A stretch of DNA of 64,000 bases. Source: Pseudomonas karstica (GTDB lineage: Bacteria > Pseudomonadota > Gammaproteobacteria > Pseudomonadales > Pseudomonadaceae). The notes below the pieces were generated by a model. The model was not told where the DNA came from. It did not search any database and was given only the letters and a program-made list of their open reading frames with translations. Of the stretch, positions 30,487 to 40,939 are shown piece after piece; the first letter of the stretch is position 1; every line of letters begins with the position of its first letter. Where the stretch lies: contig NZ_WLYI01000006.1 of assembly GCF_009707515.1 (NCBI RefSeq), positions 62,001 through 126,000 on the forward strand, given 5' to 3'. A program made the position numbers and the translations under genes.

Positions 30487-33129
30487 ATGCGCGCCCACCC
30501 ACCAGAACCACAAGACACTGTCACAACGACACAACCGGTCATTCCCTCGCGCTTGCGCTGGCTGGATCTGTTAAGCAAGTACCGCCAACCCATCGGGCTG
30601 GTTGTCACTTTATTGCTATTTGCGATTGCCCTGATTGCCTGCCGTCATCTATTGCTTGAGCTGGACCTGTACGCCCTTCATGACTCGATCCTGGAAGTGC
30701 CGATACCTTCCCTGCTGGGCGCATTCGCCGCTGGCGTCGCAGGGTTCATCATTATGTTGGGCTACGAGTTTTCCGGCGCACGCTATGCCGGTGTGAAGCT
30801 GCCCGCCAAGACCCTGGCCTACGGAGGCTTTACCGCATTTGCTATCGGCAATGCGATTGGCCTGTCGATGCTGTCTGGTGGCTCGGTGCGTTATCGCCTG
30901 TACGCAAGACATGGCATCGGTGCGTCCGAAGTAGCCCGCATGACCGTGTTTGCCAGCCTGGCCCTGGGTTGCGCCCTGCCCCCGCTGGCCGCCCTGGCTA
31001 CCTTGAGCAACTTGCCTGCGGCATCGAGCGCACTGCATCTGCCTGCCAGCCTGCTGGGGGGTATTGCCGGCGCAGTGCTGCTGTTGACGGTTGTGCTGTG
31101 CATCGGTATTTATCGCCGCCGCCTGCCGGAGCAGCCCTATCCGGACAACCTGCTGGTCAAGGCCGGACGCCGCACTTTACGTCTGCCCGGGCGCAGCCTG
31201 ACCTTCCTGCAACTGATCATCACCGCTCTGGACGTCGCCGCTGCCGCCACCGTGCTTTATATGTTGCTGCCCGAAGCACCGCCTTTCGGTACGTTCCTGC
31301 TGGTATACCTGCTGGCCCTCGCCGCTGGTGTGCTCAGCCATGTGCCCGGTGGCGTCGGGGTATTTGAAGCGATCCTGCTGGCAGCCTTTGCCAACAAGCT
31401 CGGCGCTGCCCCGCTGGCGGCCGCCCTCTTGCTGTACCGAATGATCTACGTGGTACTGCCATTGTTGATCGCCTGCGTATTCCTGCTGATCAACGAAGCC
31501 CAGCGTCTGTTCCAGACCCAGCAAAGCCTGCGGGTTGCCTCTGGCCTGGCGGCGCCGGTACTGGGGGTACTGGTTTTTTTGTCCGGTGTGGTGCTGCTGT
31601 TCTCCGGCGCTACACCGGAAATCGACTCTCGCCTGGAAAGCATCGGCTTCCTGATTCCCCACCGCCTGATTGACGCCTCGCACTTTGGCGCCAGCCTGAT
31701 CGGCGTGCTTTGCCTATTGTTGGCCCAGGGCCTGCGCCGCCGGTTGTCAGCCGCCTGGATGCTGACCACCGTCTTGCTACTGGTGGGCGCCCTGTTATCA
31801 CTGCTCAAAGGCTTCGACTGGGAAGAAGCCAGTTTGTTGACGATGACCGCTATCTTGCTGGCAATCTTCCGTCGCTCGTTCTACCGCCCCAGCCGATTGA
31901 CCGAGCTGCCCTTCTCGCCGCTGTACCTGGTGGCCAGCATGTGTGTGCTCGGCGCGTCAATCTGGTTGTTGCTGTTCGCCTATCAGGACGTGCCCTACAG
32001 CCATGAGCTTTGGTGGCAGTTCACCCTCGACGCCAATGCCCCTCGTGGCTTGCGCTCGCTGCTGGGCGCCGCCGTGCTACTGGTAATTGTGTCCCTGACC
32101 TGGCTGTTGCGCACCGCACGCCCGGTGATCCACCTGCCGACACCGGATGAGCTGGAACGTGCCAGCAAGATCCTGATGGCCTCGGCGCAACCCGACGGCG
32201 GCCTCGCGCTGACCGGCGACAAAGCGCTGCTGTTCCACCCCAACGACGAGGCATTCCTGATGTACGCCCGTCGCGGCCGCAGCCTGGTAGCCCTCTACGA
32301 CCCGATCGGCCCCACCCAGCAACGGGCCGAAATGATCTGGCAGTTCCGCGACCTGTGTGACATTCACCACGCCCGCCCGGTGTTTTATCAAGTCCGCGCC
32401 GAAAACCTGCCGTACTACATGGACATCGGCCTGACCGCCATCAAGCTGGGAGAGGAAGCCCGGGTTGACCTTAAGCGCTTTGACCTGGAAGCCAAGGGCA
32501 AAGAGATGAAGGATTTGCGCTACACCTGGAATCGCGGGAGCCGGGATGGCCTGTCCCTGGAGATCTTTGAATCTGGCCAGGCGCCGATCGATGAGCTCAA
32601 AGTCATCTCCGATGCCTGGCTGACGGGTAAGAACGTACGGGAAAAGGGCTTCTCCCTGGGCCGCTTCAGCGATGATTACCTCAAGCATTTTCGCATCGCG
32701 ATCATTCGCTTTGAAGGTCGCCCCGTAGCCTTCGCCAACCTGCTTGAGACCTACAGCCATGACTTGGCCAGTCTCGACCTGATGCGCGCCCACCCGGACG
32801 CGCCGAAGCTGACAATGGAATTCATGATGGTCGGCCTGATTCAATATTATAAGAGTCACGGCTACGACCGTTTCAGCCTCGGCATGGTGCCGTTGTCGGG
32901 CTTGCAGCCACGACGTGGCGCGCCCTTGACCCAGCGCCTGGGCTCCATGGTGTTCCGCCGCGGCGAGCAACTGTATAACTTCCAAGGTTTGCGCCGCTTC
33001 AAAGACAAATTCCAGCCCGACTGGGAACCCCGTTATATGGCTGTGCCCGCAGGACTTGATCCGCTGGTGGCACTGGCCGATACCGCCGCCCTGATTGCGG
33101 GCGGCTTGACTGGATTGGTGAAACGCTGA
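30487..33129 (+). CDS. mprF: MprF-type aminoacyl-phosphatidylglycerol synthase
   Basis: It transfers an amino acid (alanine in the P. aeruginosa homologue) from tRNA to phosphatidylglycerol, lowering the negative charge of the inner membrane. It is 880 residues long: about residues 30-540 form a polytopic flippase region, and the C-terminus from about 555 is a GNAT-like DUF2156 synthase domain (KALLFHPNDEAFLMYARRG, FSLGMVPLSGL). The ATG has GAGG six bases upstream. It is coupled to the hydrolase gene next to it. Confidence 0.92.
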   Translation: MRAHPPEPQDTVTTTQPVIPSRLRWLDLLSKYRQPIGLVVTLLLFAIALIACRHLLLELDLYALHDSILEVPIPSLLGAFAAGVAGFIIMLGYEFSGARYAGVKLPAKTLAYGGFTAFAIGNAIGLSMLSGGSVRYRLYARHGIGASEVARMTVFASLALGCALPPLAALATLSNLPAASSALHLPASLLGGIAGAVLLLTVVLCIGIYRRRLPEQPYPDNLLVKAGRRTLRLPGRSLTFLQLIITALDVAAAATVLYMLLPEAPPFGTFLLVYLLALAAGVLSHVPGGVGVFEAILLAAFANKLGAAPLAAALLLYRMIYVVLPLLIACVFLLINEAQRLFQTQQSLRVASGLAAPVLGVLVFLSGVVLLFSGATPEIDSRLESIGFLIPHRLIDASHFGASLIGVLCLLLAQGLRRRLSAAWMLTTVLLLVGALLSLLKGFDWEEASLLTMTAILLAIFRRSFYRPSRLTELPFSPLYLVASMCVLGASIWLLLFAYQDVPYSHELWWQFTLDANAPRGLRSLLGAAVLLVIVSLTWLLRTARPVIHLPTPDELERASKILMASAQPDGGLALTGDKALLFHPNDEAFLMYARRGRSLVALYDPIGPTQQRAEMIWQFRDLCDIHHARPVFYQVRAENLPYYMDIGLTAIKLGEEARVDLKRFDLEAKGKEMKDLRYTWNRGSRDGLSLEIFESGQAPIDELKVISDAWLTGKNVREKGFSLGRFSDDYLKHFRIAIIRFEGRPVAFANLLETYSHDLASLDLMRAHPDAPKLTMEFMMVGLIQYYKSHGYDRFSLGMVPLSGLQPRRGAPLTQRLGSMVFRRGEQLYNFQGLRRFKDKFQPDWEPRYMAVPAGLDPLVALADTAALIAGGLTGLVKR

Positions 33130-34409
33130 TGATTCGACGCTCCTGGCGGTATGTATTGGCATTTTTGGTAGTACTGGCACTGACCCTGGGGGGTGGCTAC
33201 TGGTACTGGAATCGCCCGGCACCTCAACCTACGCTGGAACACCTGCCACAAGCCAACGGCACCGCACTGACCCGCGTGACGCCCGGCACTACGCCCAAGG
33301 CCCGGGTGGCCGTGGCCGTGATGGCCGATGAAACCCTGTCCGACACCCAGTTGATCGCCCTGAGCCAGGGCGGCGCGGCGCAGATCGTCCAGGTGATCCT
33401 GCCCAAGGATGACTGCAAACTGCAGGAGCAAGCCTTGCACGCCGCGCTGGACCAGCTCCAGGGCCCGGCGACGCTGGTCAGCGGTATCGGCCCTGGCGCA
33501 GCCCTGGCCTGGCGCTGGCTGGCCACGCAAAACGATGACAAGGCCAATGCCATCTCTGTCGGCTTCGCCCTGGCCCAGGAAGGCTGCAAGGACCCACTGC
33601 CGAAAACTGCAGCCCATGGCAACTGGCTGGTGGCGTGGAACGACAATCCTGACGATGAAAGTGCCAGCTTCGTACGCGACACCCCGCGCGCGTCCACCAG
33701 CATCAGCGACTATGACATTCACTTCCCACAGATCCTGAACAACGAACTGCGCAAGCAACTGGTGGGTTCGGAGAATGGTGGGCTGGCGATCCCGGTGGTA
33801 GAAGTGCCCGCCGGCCAGGCCAAGGACACCGTAACGCTGTTCCTGTCCGGTGACGGCGGCTGGCGCGACCTGGACCGTGACGTGGCCGGGGAAATGGCCA
33901 AGATCGGCTACCCGGTGGTCGGCATCGACACCCTGCGCTACTACTGGCAGCACAAGACCCCGGAACAGAGCGCCAAGGACCTCTCCGAACTGATTCAGCA
34001 CTACCGGCAGAAATGGGGTACCCAACGCTTTGTGCTGACCGGCTATTCGTTTGGCGCCGACGTCTTGCCCGCGATCTACAACCGCCTGCCGCAAACCGAG
34101 CAGCAGCGGGTCGACGCGATCATCCTGCTGGCCTTTGCCCGCACCGCCAGCTTCGAAATCGAAGTCGAAGGCTGGCTGGGCAATGCCGGTAAAGAAGCCG
34201 CTACCGGTCCGGAAATGGCCAAGCTGCCCGCCGCCAAGGTGGTGTGTATCTACGGTGCCGAAGAAGTCGACGAGAGCGGCTGCACCGACAAGACGGCGGT
34301 GGGCGAAGCCATGAAACTGCCTGGCGGCCACCACTTCGACGAGAACTACCCGGCCTTGGCCCAGCGCCTTGTCGACATCATTAATAAGCGCCAGGCCAAG
34401 TCCCAGTAG
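33129..34409 (+). CDS. VirJ/AcvB-type periplasmic hydrolase
   Basis: This 426-residue exported alpha/beta hydrolase has an N-terminal membrane signal (residues 8-26). The nucleophile is in GYSFGAD, the oxyanion region is SGDGGWRDLD, and a candidate catalytic His is in GGHHFDENY. Its start overlaps the mprF stop by one base. In P. aeruginosa the equivalent pair makes and hydrolyses alanyl-phosphatidylglycerol, so this is probably the hydrolase that sets its level. Confidence 0.87.
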   Translation: MIRRSWRYVLAFLVVLALTLGGGYWYWNRPAPQPTLEHLPQANGTALTRVTPGTTPKARVAVAVMADETLSDTQLIALSQGGAAQIVQVILPKDDCKLQEQALHAALDQLQGPATLVSGIGPGAALAWRWLATQNDDKANAISVGFALAQEGCKDPLPKTAAHGNWLVAWNDNPDDESASFVRDTPRASTSISDYDIHFPQILNNELRKQLVGSENGGLAIPVVEVPAGQAKDTVTLFLSGDGGWRDLDRDVAGEMAKIGYPVVGIDTLRYYWQHKTPEQSAKDLSELIQHYRQKWGTQRFVLTGYSFGADVLPAIYNRLPQTEQQRVDAIILLAFARTASFEIEVEGWLGNAGKEAATGPEMAKLPAAKVVCIYGAEEVDESGCTDKTAVGEAMKLPGGHHFDENYPALAQRLVDIINKRQAKSQ

Positions 34410-34504
34410 GAGCGAGCTTGTTCGCGAAGGTGGTCAACGATGACGCGGGGAACCAGGATAACCGCGGCGTCTTTGAGTTTTTCGCGAGCAAGCTCGCTCC
34501 TACA
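34406..34504. repeat. REPIN, GTAGGAGCGAGC family (copy 2)
   Basis: Inverted REP units GTAGGAGCGAGCTTGTTCGCGA and TCGCGAGCAAGCTCGCTCCTAC lie between the convergent hydrolase and kup genes. The left end overlaps the last four bases of the hydrolase gene, including its stop codon. Confidence 0.88.
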
Positions 34505-34517
34505 GTGGGCAGGACAG

Positions 34518-36419
34518 TTACATTTCTACCTGGGTGCCCAGTTCAATCACCCGGTTCACCGGCAGGTTGAAGAAACGCAGATTGCCGTTGGCATTCTTGA
34601 GCATGAAAGCAAACAACCCCTCCCGCCAGCGCGCCATGCCCTCGAGCTTGGAGGCAATAACCGTCTCACGGCTGAGGAAATAGGTGGTGCGCATCGAGGT
34701 GAAATCCAGGTCGTCCAGATGACACAGTTTCAGCGCCTCGGGTACGTCCGGCTCATCGGTAAAACCGAAATGCAGAATCACCCGGAAGAAGCCATCACCG
34801 TAAGAGTCCACCTCGAAGCGGCGCTGGGCCGGAACCCTCGGGATGTCTTCGTAGACCACCGTCAGCAACACCACCTGTTCATGCAGCACCTGATTATGCA
34901 GCAGGTTATGCAATAACGCGTGGGGTACCGCATCAGGCCGTGCAGTAAGAAACACCGCCGTACCCTGGACACGATGGGGTGGTTGTACACGGATACTGCT
35001 GATAAAGATCGGCAGCGGCAGGCCGCCCTCGTCGAGGCGCCCCACCAGCAATTGTTTGCCGCGCTTCCAGGTGGTCATCAACACGAAGAGCACGATCCCC
35101 GCCAGCACCGGAAAGGCGCCACCCTGGACGACCTTCGGCACGTTGGCGGCGAAAAACAAGCCGTCCACCAGTAGAAAGCCCAGCAGCACCGGCACCGCCA
35201 GCACAGGCGGCCACTTCCATAGCAGCAACATCACCGCCGATACCAAGATAGTGGTCATCAGCATAGTTCCGGTGACCGCCACGCCATAGGCCGAGGCCAG
35301 GGCGCCCGAGGACTCGAAGCCCAGTACCAACAGGATCACCCCGACCATCAGCGACCAGTTCACCGCACCAATGTAAATCTGCCCCTGTTCGGCGCTGGAG
35401 GTGTGCTGGATATACATGCGCGGGATGTAACCCAGCTGGATCGCCTGGCGGGTCAGAGAGAAGGCGCCGGAGATCACCGCCTGGGAGGCAATCACCGTCG
35501 CCAGGGTCGACAGCAGCACCAGCGGGATCAACGCCCAGTTCGGTGCCAATAGGTAGAACGGGTTGCGCGCCGCTTGCGGGTCACCCAGCAGCATCGCGCC
35601 CTGACCGAAGTAGTTGAGCATCAGTGCCGGCAGCACCAGAATGAACCAGGCGCGGGCTATAGGCTTGCGGCCGAAGTGGCCCATGTCGGCGTACAGCGCC
35701 TCGGCCCCCGTCAGCGCCAATACCACCGCGCCGAGGATTGCCACACCAATACCGGGATGAGAGACGAAAAAGCGCACGCCCCATACCGGGTTCATCGCGC
35801 GAAGTACTTCTGGATGCTGAAGGATGCCGTAGATGCCCAAACCGCCCAGCACCAAAAACCACGCCACCATCACTGGCCCGAACAGCTTGCCGATGCGGTC
35901 GGTACCATGTTTCTGGATCAAAAACAGCGCTACCAACACCACCAATGCCAAGGGCACGACCCAGCGCTCCAGGCCTTCAAACGCCAGTTCCAGGCCTTCG
36001 ATGGCCGACAACACGGAGATCGCCGGGGTGATCATGCTATCGCCATAGAACAAAGCCGCACCGCACAGGCCGCAGACCACCAGAAAGCTGCGCAACCGCG
36101 GATGATTCCCCGCTGCCCGCCGGGCCAATGCCGTCAGCGCCATAATGCCGCCTTCACCCTGATTGTCGGCGCGCAGCACGAACAACATGTACTTGATCGA
36201 TACCACCCAGATCAGCGACCAGAAGATAAGCGCCAGAATCCCCAGCACCCCGTCATGGTTGACCTGAACCCCATAACCGCCAGAAAACACTTCTTTAAGG
36301 GTGTAGAGCGGACTGGTGCCGATATCGCCGTAAACCACCCCCACCGCAGCCACCAGCATGCCGATTGGCTTTGCGTTGGAATGCCCGGCGCCTGCCGCCT
36401 GAGTACTTGTCTGACCCAT
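34518..36419 (-). CDS. kup: Low-affinity potassium transporter Kup
   Basis: This 633-residue potassium:proton symporter has about 12 membrane helices (residues 20-435) and a soluble C-terminal domain. Family sequence includes [19 protein letters not shown] (residues 27-45), [10 protein letters not shown] and [14 protein letters not shown]. It is complete and stands alone, divergent from rimO. Confidence 0.96.
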   Translation of the reverse strand: MGQTSTQAAGAGHSNAKPIGMLVAAVGVVYGDIGTSPLYTLKEVFSGGYGVQVNHDGVLGILALIFWSLIWVVSIKYMLFVLRADNQGEGGIMALTALARRAAGNHPRLRSFLVVCGLCGAALFYGDSMITPAISVLSAIEGLELAFEGLERWVVPLALVVLVALFLIQKHGTDRIGKLFGPVMVAWFLVLGGLGIYGILQHPEVLRAMNPVWGVRFFVSHPGIGVAILGAVVLALTGAEALYADMGHFGRKPIARAWFILVLPALMLNYFGQGAMLLGDPQAARNPFYLLAPNWALIPLVLLSTLATVIASQAVISGAFSLTRQAIQLGYIPRMYIQHTSSAEQGQIYIGAVNWSLMVGVILLVLGFESSGALASAYGVAVTGTMLMTTILVSAVMLLLWKWPPVLAVPVLLGFLLVDGLFFAANVPKVVQGGAFPVLAGIVLFVLMTTWKRGKQLLVGRLDEGGLPLPIFISSIRVQPPHRVQGTAVFLTARPDAVPHALLHNLLHNQVLHEQVVLLTVVYEDIPRVPAQRRFEVDSYGDGFFRVILHFGFTDEPDVPEALKLCHLDDLDFTSMRTTYFLSRETVIASKLEGMARWREGLFAFMLKNANGNLRFFNLPVNRVIELGTQVEM

Positions 36420-36724
36420 TAACCACTCCTGCCCTTTTTGACCTGAGGTCTTTTATAAACAGCACACCCGTAGGCCAGCGCCTAAGCTGTGCACAGCATG
36501 CGCTGTTTTACTTCTCGTTACAGACGATTTATTGACCACCGGGATTCGCCCAGGTGCAACGGCGCGAAGCATAGCGCAGCACCCGTCGTATTTCCCCGCA
36601 TAAAGCTGGTCAAGAGCGACTCCCGTCGCTAGAATTGCGCACTTTTTGATCAGAGGCACACCAAGTGCCCGTCCGCAGCCTTGTCGTGCACGACTGGCGG
36701 CGTCATTCAATACCGAGGTTAGAC
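36420..36724. other. kup-rimO divergent spacer
   Basis: No gene is seen in these 305 bases. A possible rimO promoter is TGGTCA (36607) and TAGAAT (36630) with 17 bases between; it is a moderate match. The proximal 60 bases before rimO are open in frame but have no ribosome site and match no family. Confidence 0.4.
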
Positions 36725-38065
36725 ATGTCCACCACCATCGCAAAAGCCAACCCCAAGGTCGGTTTTGTATCCCTGGGTTGCCCAAAGGCTCTGGTCGACT
36801 CCGAACGCATTCTCACTCAGTTGCGGATGGAAGGTTATGACGTCGTGTCCACCTACCAGGACGCGGACGTGGTGGTGGTCAATACCTGCGGTTTCATCGA
36901 CTCGGCCAAGGCCGAATCCCTGGAAGTGATCGGCGAAGCCATCAAGGAAAACGGCAAGGTCATCGTCACCGGCTGCATGGGCGTGGAAGAAGGCAATATC
37001 CGCAACGTACACCCAAGCGTACTGGCCGTGACCGGTCCGCAGCAGTACGAGCAGGTGGTCAATGCCGTGCATCAGGTCGTGCCGCCACGCCAGGATCACA
37101 ACCCGTTGATCGACCTGGTGCCGCCGCAAGGCATCAAGCTGACCCCGCGCCACTATGCCTACCTGAAGATTTCCGAAGGCTGCAACCACAGTTGCAGCTT
37201 CTGCATCATCCCGTCGATGCGCGGCAAACTGGTCAGCCGCCCGGTGGGCGATGTGCTGGACGAGGCCCAGCGCCTGGTCAAGTCCGGGGTCAAGGAACTG
37301 CTGGTGATCTCCCAGGACACCAGCGCCTACGGCGTCGACGTCAAATACCGCACGGGTTTCTGGAACGGCGCGCCGGTAAAAACCCGCATGACCGAACTGT
37401 GCGAAGCGCTCAGCAGTCTCGGCGTATGGGTACGCCTGCACTACGTCTACCCGTACCCGCACGTTGACGAACTGATCCCGTTGATGGCCGCCGGCAAGAT
37501 CCTGCCGTACCTGGATATCCCGTTCCAGCACGCCAGCCCGAAAGTCCTCAAGGCCATGAAACGCCCGGCTTTCGAAGACAAGACCCTGGCGCGTATCAAG
37601 AACTGGCGCCAGATCTGCCCGGAACTGATCATCCGCTCGACCTTCATCGTGGGCTTTCCCGGCGAAACCGAAGAAGACTTCCAGTACCTGCTGAACTGGC
37701 TGACCGACGCCCAACTGGACCGTGTCGGCTGCTTCCAGTACTCGCCGGTCGAAGGCGCCCCGGCCAACCTGCTGGACGCCGCGATTGTTCCCGATGAGGT
37801 CAAGCAAGACCGTTGGGAGCGCTTCATGGCCCACCAACAGGCCATCAGCTCGGCACGCCTGCAACTGCGCATCGGCAAGGAAATCGAAGTACTGATCGAC
37901 GAAGTCGACGAGCAAGGCGCGGTCGGCCGCTGCTTCTTCGACGCTCCGGAAATCGACGGTAACGTGTTTATTGGCGATGCCAACGGCCTCAAGCCAGGCG
38001 ATAAAGTCTGGTGCCGCGTCACCGACGCCGACGAATACGACCTCTGGGCCGAGAAGCGTGACTAG
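36725..38065 (+). CDS. rimO: Ribosomal protein S12 methylthiotransferase
   Basis: This 446-residue radical-SAM enzyme methylthiolates Asp89 of ribosomal protein S12. The N-terminal UPF0004 domain has cysteines in [18 protein letters not shown] and VTGCMGVEE. The radical-SAM cluster motif is CNHSCSFC (about residues 150-157), and a C-terminal TRAM domain follows. The start at MSTTIAK is used because the family begins there. Confidence 0.97.
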   Translation: MSTTIAKANPKVGFVSLGCPKALVDSERILTQLRMEGYDVVSTYQDADVVVVNTCGFIDSAKAESLEVIGEAIKENGKVIVTGCMGVEEGNIRNVHPSVLAVTGPQQYEQVVNAVHQVVPPRQDHNPLIDLVPPQGIKLTPRHYAYLKISEGCNHSCSFCIIPSMRGKLVSRPVGDVLDEAQRLVKSGVKELLVISQDTSAYGVDVKYRTGFWNGAPVKTRMTELCEALSSLGVWVRLHYVYPYPHVDELIPLMAAGKILPYLDIPFQHASPKVLKAMKRPAFEDKTLARIKNWRQICPELIIRSTFIVGFPGETEEDFQYLLNWLTDAQLDRVGCFQYSPVEGAPANLLDAAIVPDEVKQDRWERFMAHQQAISSARLQLRIGKEIEVLIDEVDEQGAVGRCFFDAPEIDGNVFIGDANGLKPGDKVWCRVTDADEYDLWAEKRD

Positions 38066-38097
38066 TACCCATACAGGCCGCTAGCGTATAAATAATT

Positions 38098-38136
38098 GAA
38101 AAAGCCCTGCTCTTCGACAAGATGCGGGGCTTTTTT
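38098..38136 (+). terminator. Terminator of rimO
   Basis: GCCCTGC / GCGGGGC stem (one G-U pair) followed by six T. Confidence 0.75.
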
Positions 38137-38187
38137 AGGTCTATTGTTTTACTCATCAATGCCAATCATCGCCAAAGGGCTGCGGGC

Positions 38188-38661
38188 ATGCATCAACATT
38201 CAGTTATTCATACACCCAAACCCACCGACTATCCGCTATTGACCCAAATCTGGGAGGACTCGGTGCGCGCCACCCATGACTTCCTCCCGAACAGCTACAT
38301 AGAGGTGCTGAAGAACCTGGTACTGACCCGCTACCTCGATGCCGTCATGCTGATTTGCACCAAGGATTCGCGGCAACACATCACCGGTTTCGCGGGCATC
38401 GCGGCGGGCAAGGTCGAAATGCTGTTCATCGACCCGAAGCACCGCGGCCGGGGCCTGGGCCAGCAATTGCTGCGCTATGCGATCGAGCACCTGAATGCCG
38501 ACGAACTGGACGTCAACGAACAGAACCCGCAAGCCTTGGGTTTCTACATCAAACAGGGTTTTGAGGTGATCGGGCGCACCGACCACGACGGCATGGGGCA
38601 GCCTTACCCGCTGCTGCACATGCGCTTGCGCCAGGCGCAACAAGAGGCAAAGAGCGGCTAA
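38188..38661 (+). CDS. YjaB-like GNAT acetyltransferase
   Basis: This 157-residue GNAT protein has the acetyl-CoA loop HRGRGLGQQLL (about residues 87-97) and the ending NEQNPQALGFYIKQGFEVIGRT, as in E. coli YjaB. The ATG at 38188 starts the family homology. The substrate is unknown. Confidence 0.85.
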   Translation: MHQHSVIHTPKPTDYPLLTQIWEDSVRATHDFLPNSYIEVLKNLVLTRYLDAVMLICTKDSRQHITGFAGIAAGKVEMLFIDPKHRGRGLGQQLLRYAIEHLNADELDVNEQNPQALGFYIKQGFEVIGRTDHDGMGQPYPLLHMRLRQAQQEAKSG

Positions 38662-38743
38662 ACACCACGGCACCGAAATGGAACCGGGATTAACCGGCTT
38701 CAGGCAGGTACAATAGCTGCCCCCTTTTGTTACGGCCCTTGTC

Positions 38744-39454
38744 ATGACCGACCCCATACGTCTCTCCAAACGCCTCATCGAACTGGTCGGCTGCTCCCGT
38801 CGGGAGGCTGAACTGTTCATCGAGGGCGGCTGGGTCATGGTGGACGGCGAAGTGATCGACGAACCGCAGTTCAAGATCACCACCCAAAAAGTCGAGCTGG
38901 ACCCGGACGCCAAGGCTACCGCCCCGGAACCGGTGACCATCCTGCTGCACGCGCCAGCGGACATAGATGCCGAAACAGCGCTGGCGTCCATCAACGCCGA
39001 TACCCTGTCGCAGGAGCACCGCTTCGGCAAGCGCCCGCTCCGGGGCCACTTCCTACGCCTGAGCACCAGCGCCGACCTGCAGGCCAAGGCTAGCGGCCTG
39101 CTGGTGTTCACCCAGGACTGGAAAATCCTGCGCAAACTGACGGCCGATGCCGCCAAGATCGAACAGGAGTACGTGGTGGAAGTATCCGGGGACATGGTGG
39201 CGCACGGCCTGAACCGCCTGAACCATGGCCTGACGTACAAGGGCAAGGAATTACCAGCGGTGAAAGCCAGTTGGCAGAACGAGAACCGCCTGCGCTTTGC
39301 GCTGAAAAATCCGCAACCGGGTGTGATTGCCTTGTTCTGCGAAGCCGTTGGCTTGAAGGTCGTCGCCATTCGACGCATCCGCATTGGCGGAGTCTCCATC
39401 GGCAAAGTGCCGGCGGGCCAATGGCGCTATCTGTCCGGCAAAGAGAAGTTTTAA
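38744..39454 (+). CDS. RsuA/RluF-family pseudouridine synthase homologue, catalytic Asp missing
   Basis: This 236-residue protein has an S4 RNA-binding domain (residues 5-50, RLIELVGCSRREAELFIEGGWVMV) and an RsuA-family fold. The active-site motif, normally GRLDxxTSGLL, reads ADLQAKASGLL, so the nucleophilic aspartate is Gln113. The upstream NKPxG-type segment is also lost (ILLHAPAD). QEYVVEV and GLKVVAIRRIRIG remain. It may bind rRNA without modifying it. Confidence 0.8.
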   Translation: MTDPIRLSKRLIELVGCSRREAELFIEGGWVMVDGEVIDEPQFKITTQKVELDPDAKATAPEPVTILLHAPADIDAETALASINADTLSQEHRFGKRPLRGHFLRLSTSADLQAKASGLLVFTQDWKILRKLTADAAKIEQEYVVEVSGDMVAHGLNRLNHGLTYKGKELPAVKASWQNENRLRFALKNPQPGVIALFCEAVGLKVVAIRRIRIGGVSIGKVPAGQWRYLSGKEKF

Positions 39455-39530
39455 CGCTTTCTTCGCCGCCGAGTTTCTCGATACCGCCTCCCTGGGCGGT
39501 GTCCACAGTTGAATGACCAGGATTGCCAAC

Positions 39531-39992
39531 ATGATTCACAACGACGTACTGCGCAGCGTGCGCTACATGCTCGACATCAGCGACAACAAGATGGTCGAGA
39601 TCATCAAGCTCGGCGGCATGGATGTCACCAAGGACGACCTGCTGACCTACCTCAAGAAAGACGAGGAAGAAGGCTTTGTGTTCTGCCCAGACGACGTCAT
39701 GGCCCATTTTCTTGATGGCCTGGTGATCTTCAAGCGCGGCAAGGACGAAAGCCGTCCACCGCAGCCAATTGAAACGCCCGTGACCAACAACATCATCCTG
39801 AAGAAACTGCGTGTCGCCTTCGAACTGAAAGAAGACGATATGCACGCCATCCTCAAGGCCGCCGAGTTTCCGGTGTCCAAGCCTGAGCTGAGCGCGCTGT
39901 TTCGCAAGTTCGGGCATACCAACTACCGCACCTGTGGCGATCAGTTGCTGCGCAACTTCCTCAAGGGGCTGACGCTGCGCGTCAGGGCTTGA
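39531..39992 (+). CDS. yehS: YehS-type DUF1456 protein
   Basis: This 153-residue protein is made of two DUF1456 repeats (about residues 1-70 and 80-150), each with an NxxLRxxR-like start (NDVLRSVRYML, NNIILKKLRVAF) and conserved FCPDDV and YRTCGDQLLRNFLKGL endings. The ATG at 39531 has AGGA eight bases upstream. Function is unknown. Confidence 0.88.
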   Translation: MIHNDVLRSVRYMLDISDNKMVEIIKLGGMDVTKDDLLTYLKKDEEEGFVFCPDDVMAHFLDGLVIFKRGKDESRPPQPIETPVTNNIILKKLRVAFELKEDDMHAILKAAEFPVSKPELSALFRKFGHTNYRTCGDQLLRNFLKGLTLRVRA

Positions 39993-40061
39993 GGCAGCGA
40001 CAAGCTTCAAGCGGCAAGTTAAGAGCTTGTAGCTTGGGGCCTGCAACTTGAGGCTTGTGCA
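39993..40061. repeat. Imperfect AGCTTGAAGC-type repeat
   Basis: This short spacer consists of alternating copies of CAAGCTTCAAGC, GAGCTTGTAGCTT and CAACTTGAGGCTTG-like words. It resembles small intergenic repeats of pseudomonads. No gene is seen. Confidence 0.4.
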
Positions 40062-40757
40062 ATGACCTACAGCGTTTCGCCCATCGGCTTCGTCCGCTCC
40101 TGTTTCAAGGAGAAGTTCGCCATCCCGCGCCAGCCGCAACTGGCACCCGCCGCCCGAGGCGTGCTGGAGTTGGTGGCGCCGTACGATCAAGGTGAAGCGG
40201 TACAGGGGTTGGAACAGGTCAGCCATGTGTGGTTGCTGTTCCTGTTTCACCAGGCCTTGGAAGAAAAGCCCCGACTGAAAGTCCGCCCGCCGCGCCTGGG
40301 TGGCAACAAATCCATGGGGGTGTTTGCCACCCGCGCCACCCATCGCCCAAACGGCATCGGCCAATCAGTGGTGAAACTGGACAAGGTGGAAGCCAACCGC
40401 CTGTGGATATCCGGCATTGATTTACTGGATGGCACGCCGATTCTCGACATCAAGCCGTATGTGCCCTACGCCGACATCATCGATACAGCGACCAACAGCA
40501 TCGCCAGTGCTGCGCCGCAGCTGATTCCCGTGCAGTGGCTGAAGGCTGCCCTGCATCAGGCACAAGGCCACGCTCAGCGCCTTGACGAGCCATTAGTTGC
40601 GCTGATTGAGCAGTGTTTGGCACAGGACCCACGACCGGCGTACCAGACACCGGGGCCTGAACGGGAATATGGCGCGCAGCTCTGGGACGTGGATGTACGT
40701 TGGCACTATCCGGAAGCTGGGATGATTTGTGTGTTGGAAGTGGTTGCAGCCCGGTAA
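40062..40757 (+). CDS. trmO: tRNA (t6A37) N6-methyltransferase TrmO
   Basis: This 231-residue protein methylates threonylcarbamoyl-adenosine 37 in tRNA-Thr. The single-sheet TsaA barrel carries SPIGFVRSCFKEKFAIPRQP (residues 6-25), VSHVWLLFLFH, and the SAM-contact segment GVFATRATHRPNGIGQS. The full-length C-terminal domain ends DVRWHYPEAG. It is a single gene. Confidence 0.93.
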   Translation: MTYSVSPIGFVRSCFKEKFAIPRQPQLAPAARGVLELVAPYDQGEAVQGLEQVSHVWLLFLFHQALEEKPRLKVRPPRLGGNKSMGVFATRATHRPNGIGQSVVKLDKVEANRLWISGIDLLDGTPILDIKPYVPYADIIDTATNSIASAAPQLIPVQWLKAALHQAQGHAQRLDEPLVALIEQCLAQDPRPAYQTPGPEREYGAQLWDVDVRWHYPEAGMICVLEVVAAR

Positions 40758-40768
40758 ATCGCAAAAAC

Positions 40769-40810
40769 AAAAAAGCCCGCATTGCCTGGAAAGGCAATGC
40801 GGGCTTTTCT
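40769..40810. terminator. Terminator of trmO
   Basis: A twelve-pair stem GCCCGCATTGCC/GGCAATGCGGGC is flanked by A and T runs; it can work in both directions. Confidence 0.88.
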
Positions 40811-40828
40811 TTATATGACGCACACCGT

Positions 40829-40927
40829 GTAGGAGCGAGTTTGCTCGCGAAGAACTTCAACGATAACGCGGGCATTCTGGATTAATGCGGTGCCCTTGCG
40901 TTTTTCGCGAGCAAGCTCGCTCCTACA
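40829..40927. repeat. REPIN, GTAGGAGCGAGC family (copy 3)
   Basis: GTAGGAGCGAGTTTGCTCGCGA and TCGCGAGCAAGCTCGCTCCTAC in inverted orientation, between trmO and fpr. Confidence 0.88.
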
Positions 40928-40939
40928 GGAGATCCGACG

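Noticed and set aside
36665..36724. Longer start for rimO
   Set aside because: The extra 20 codons begin with a non-conserved segment; the family start and a better context are at 36725.
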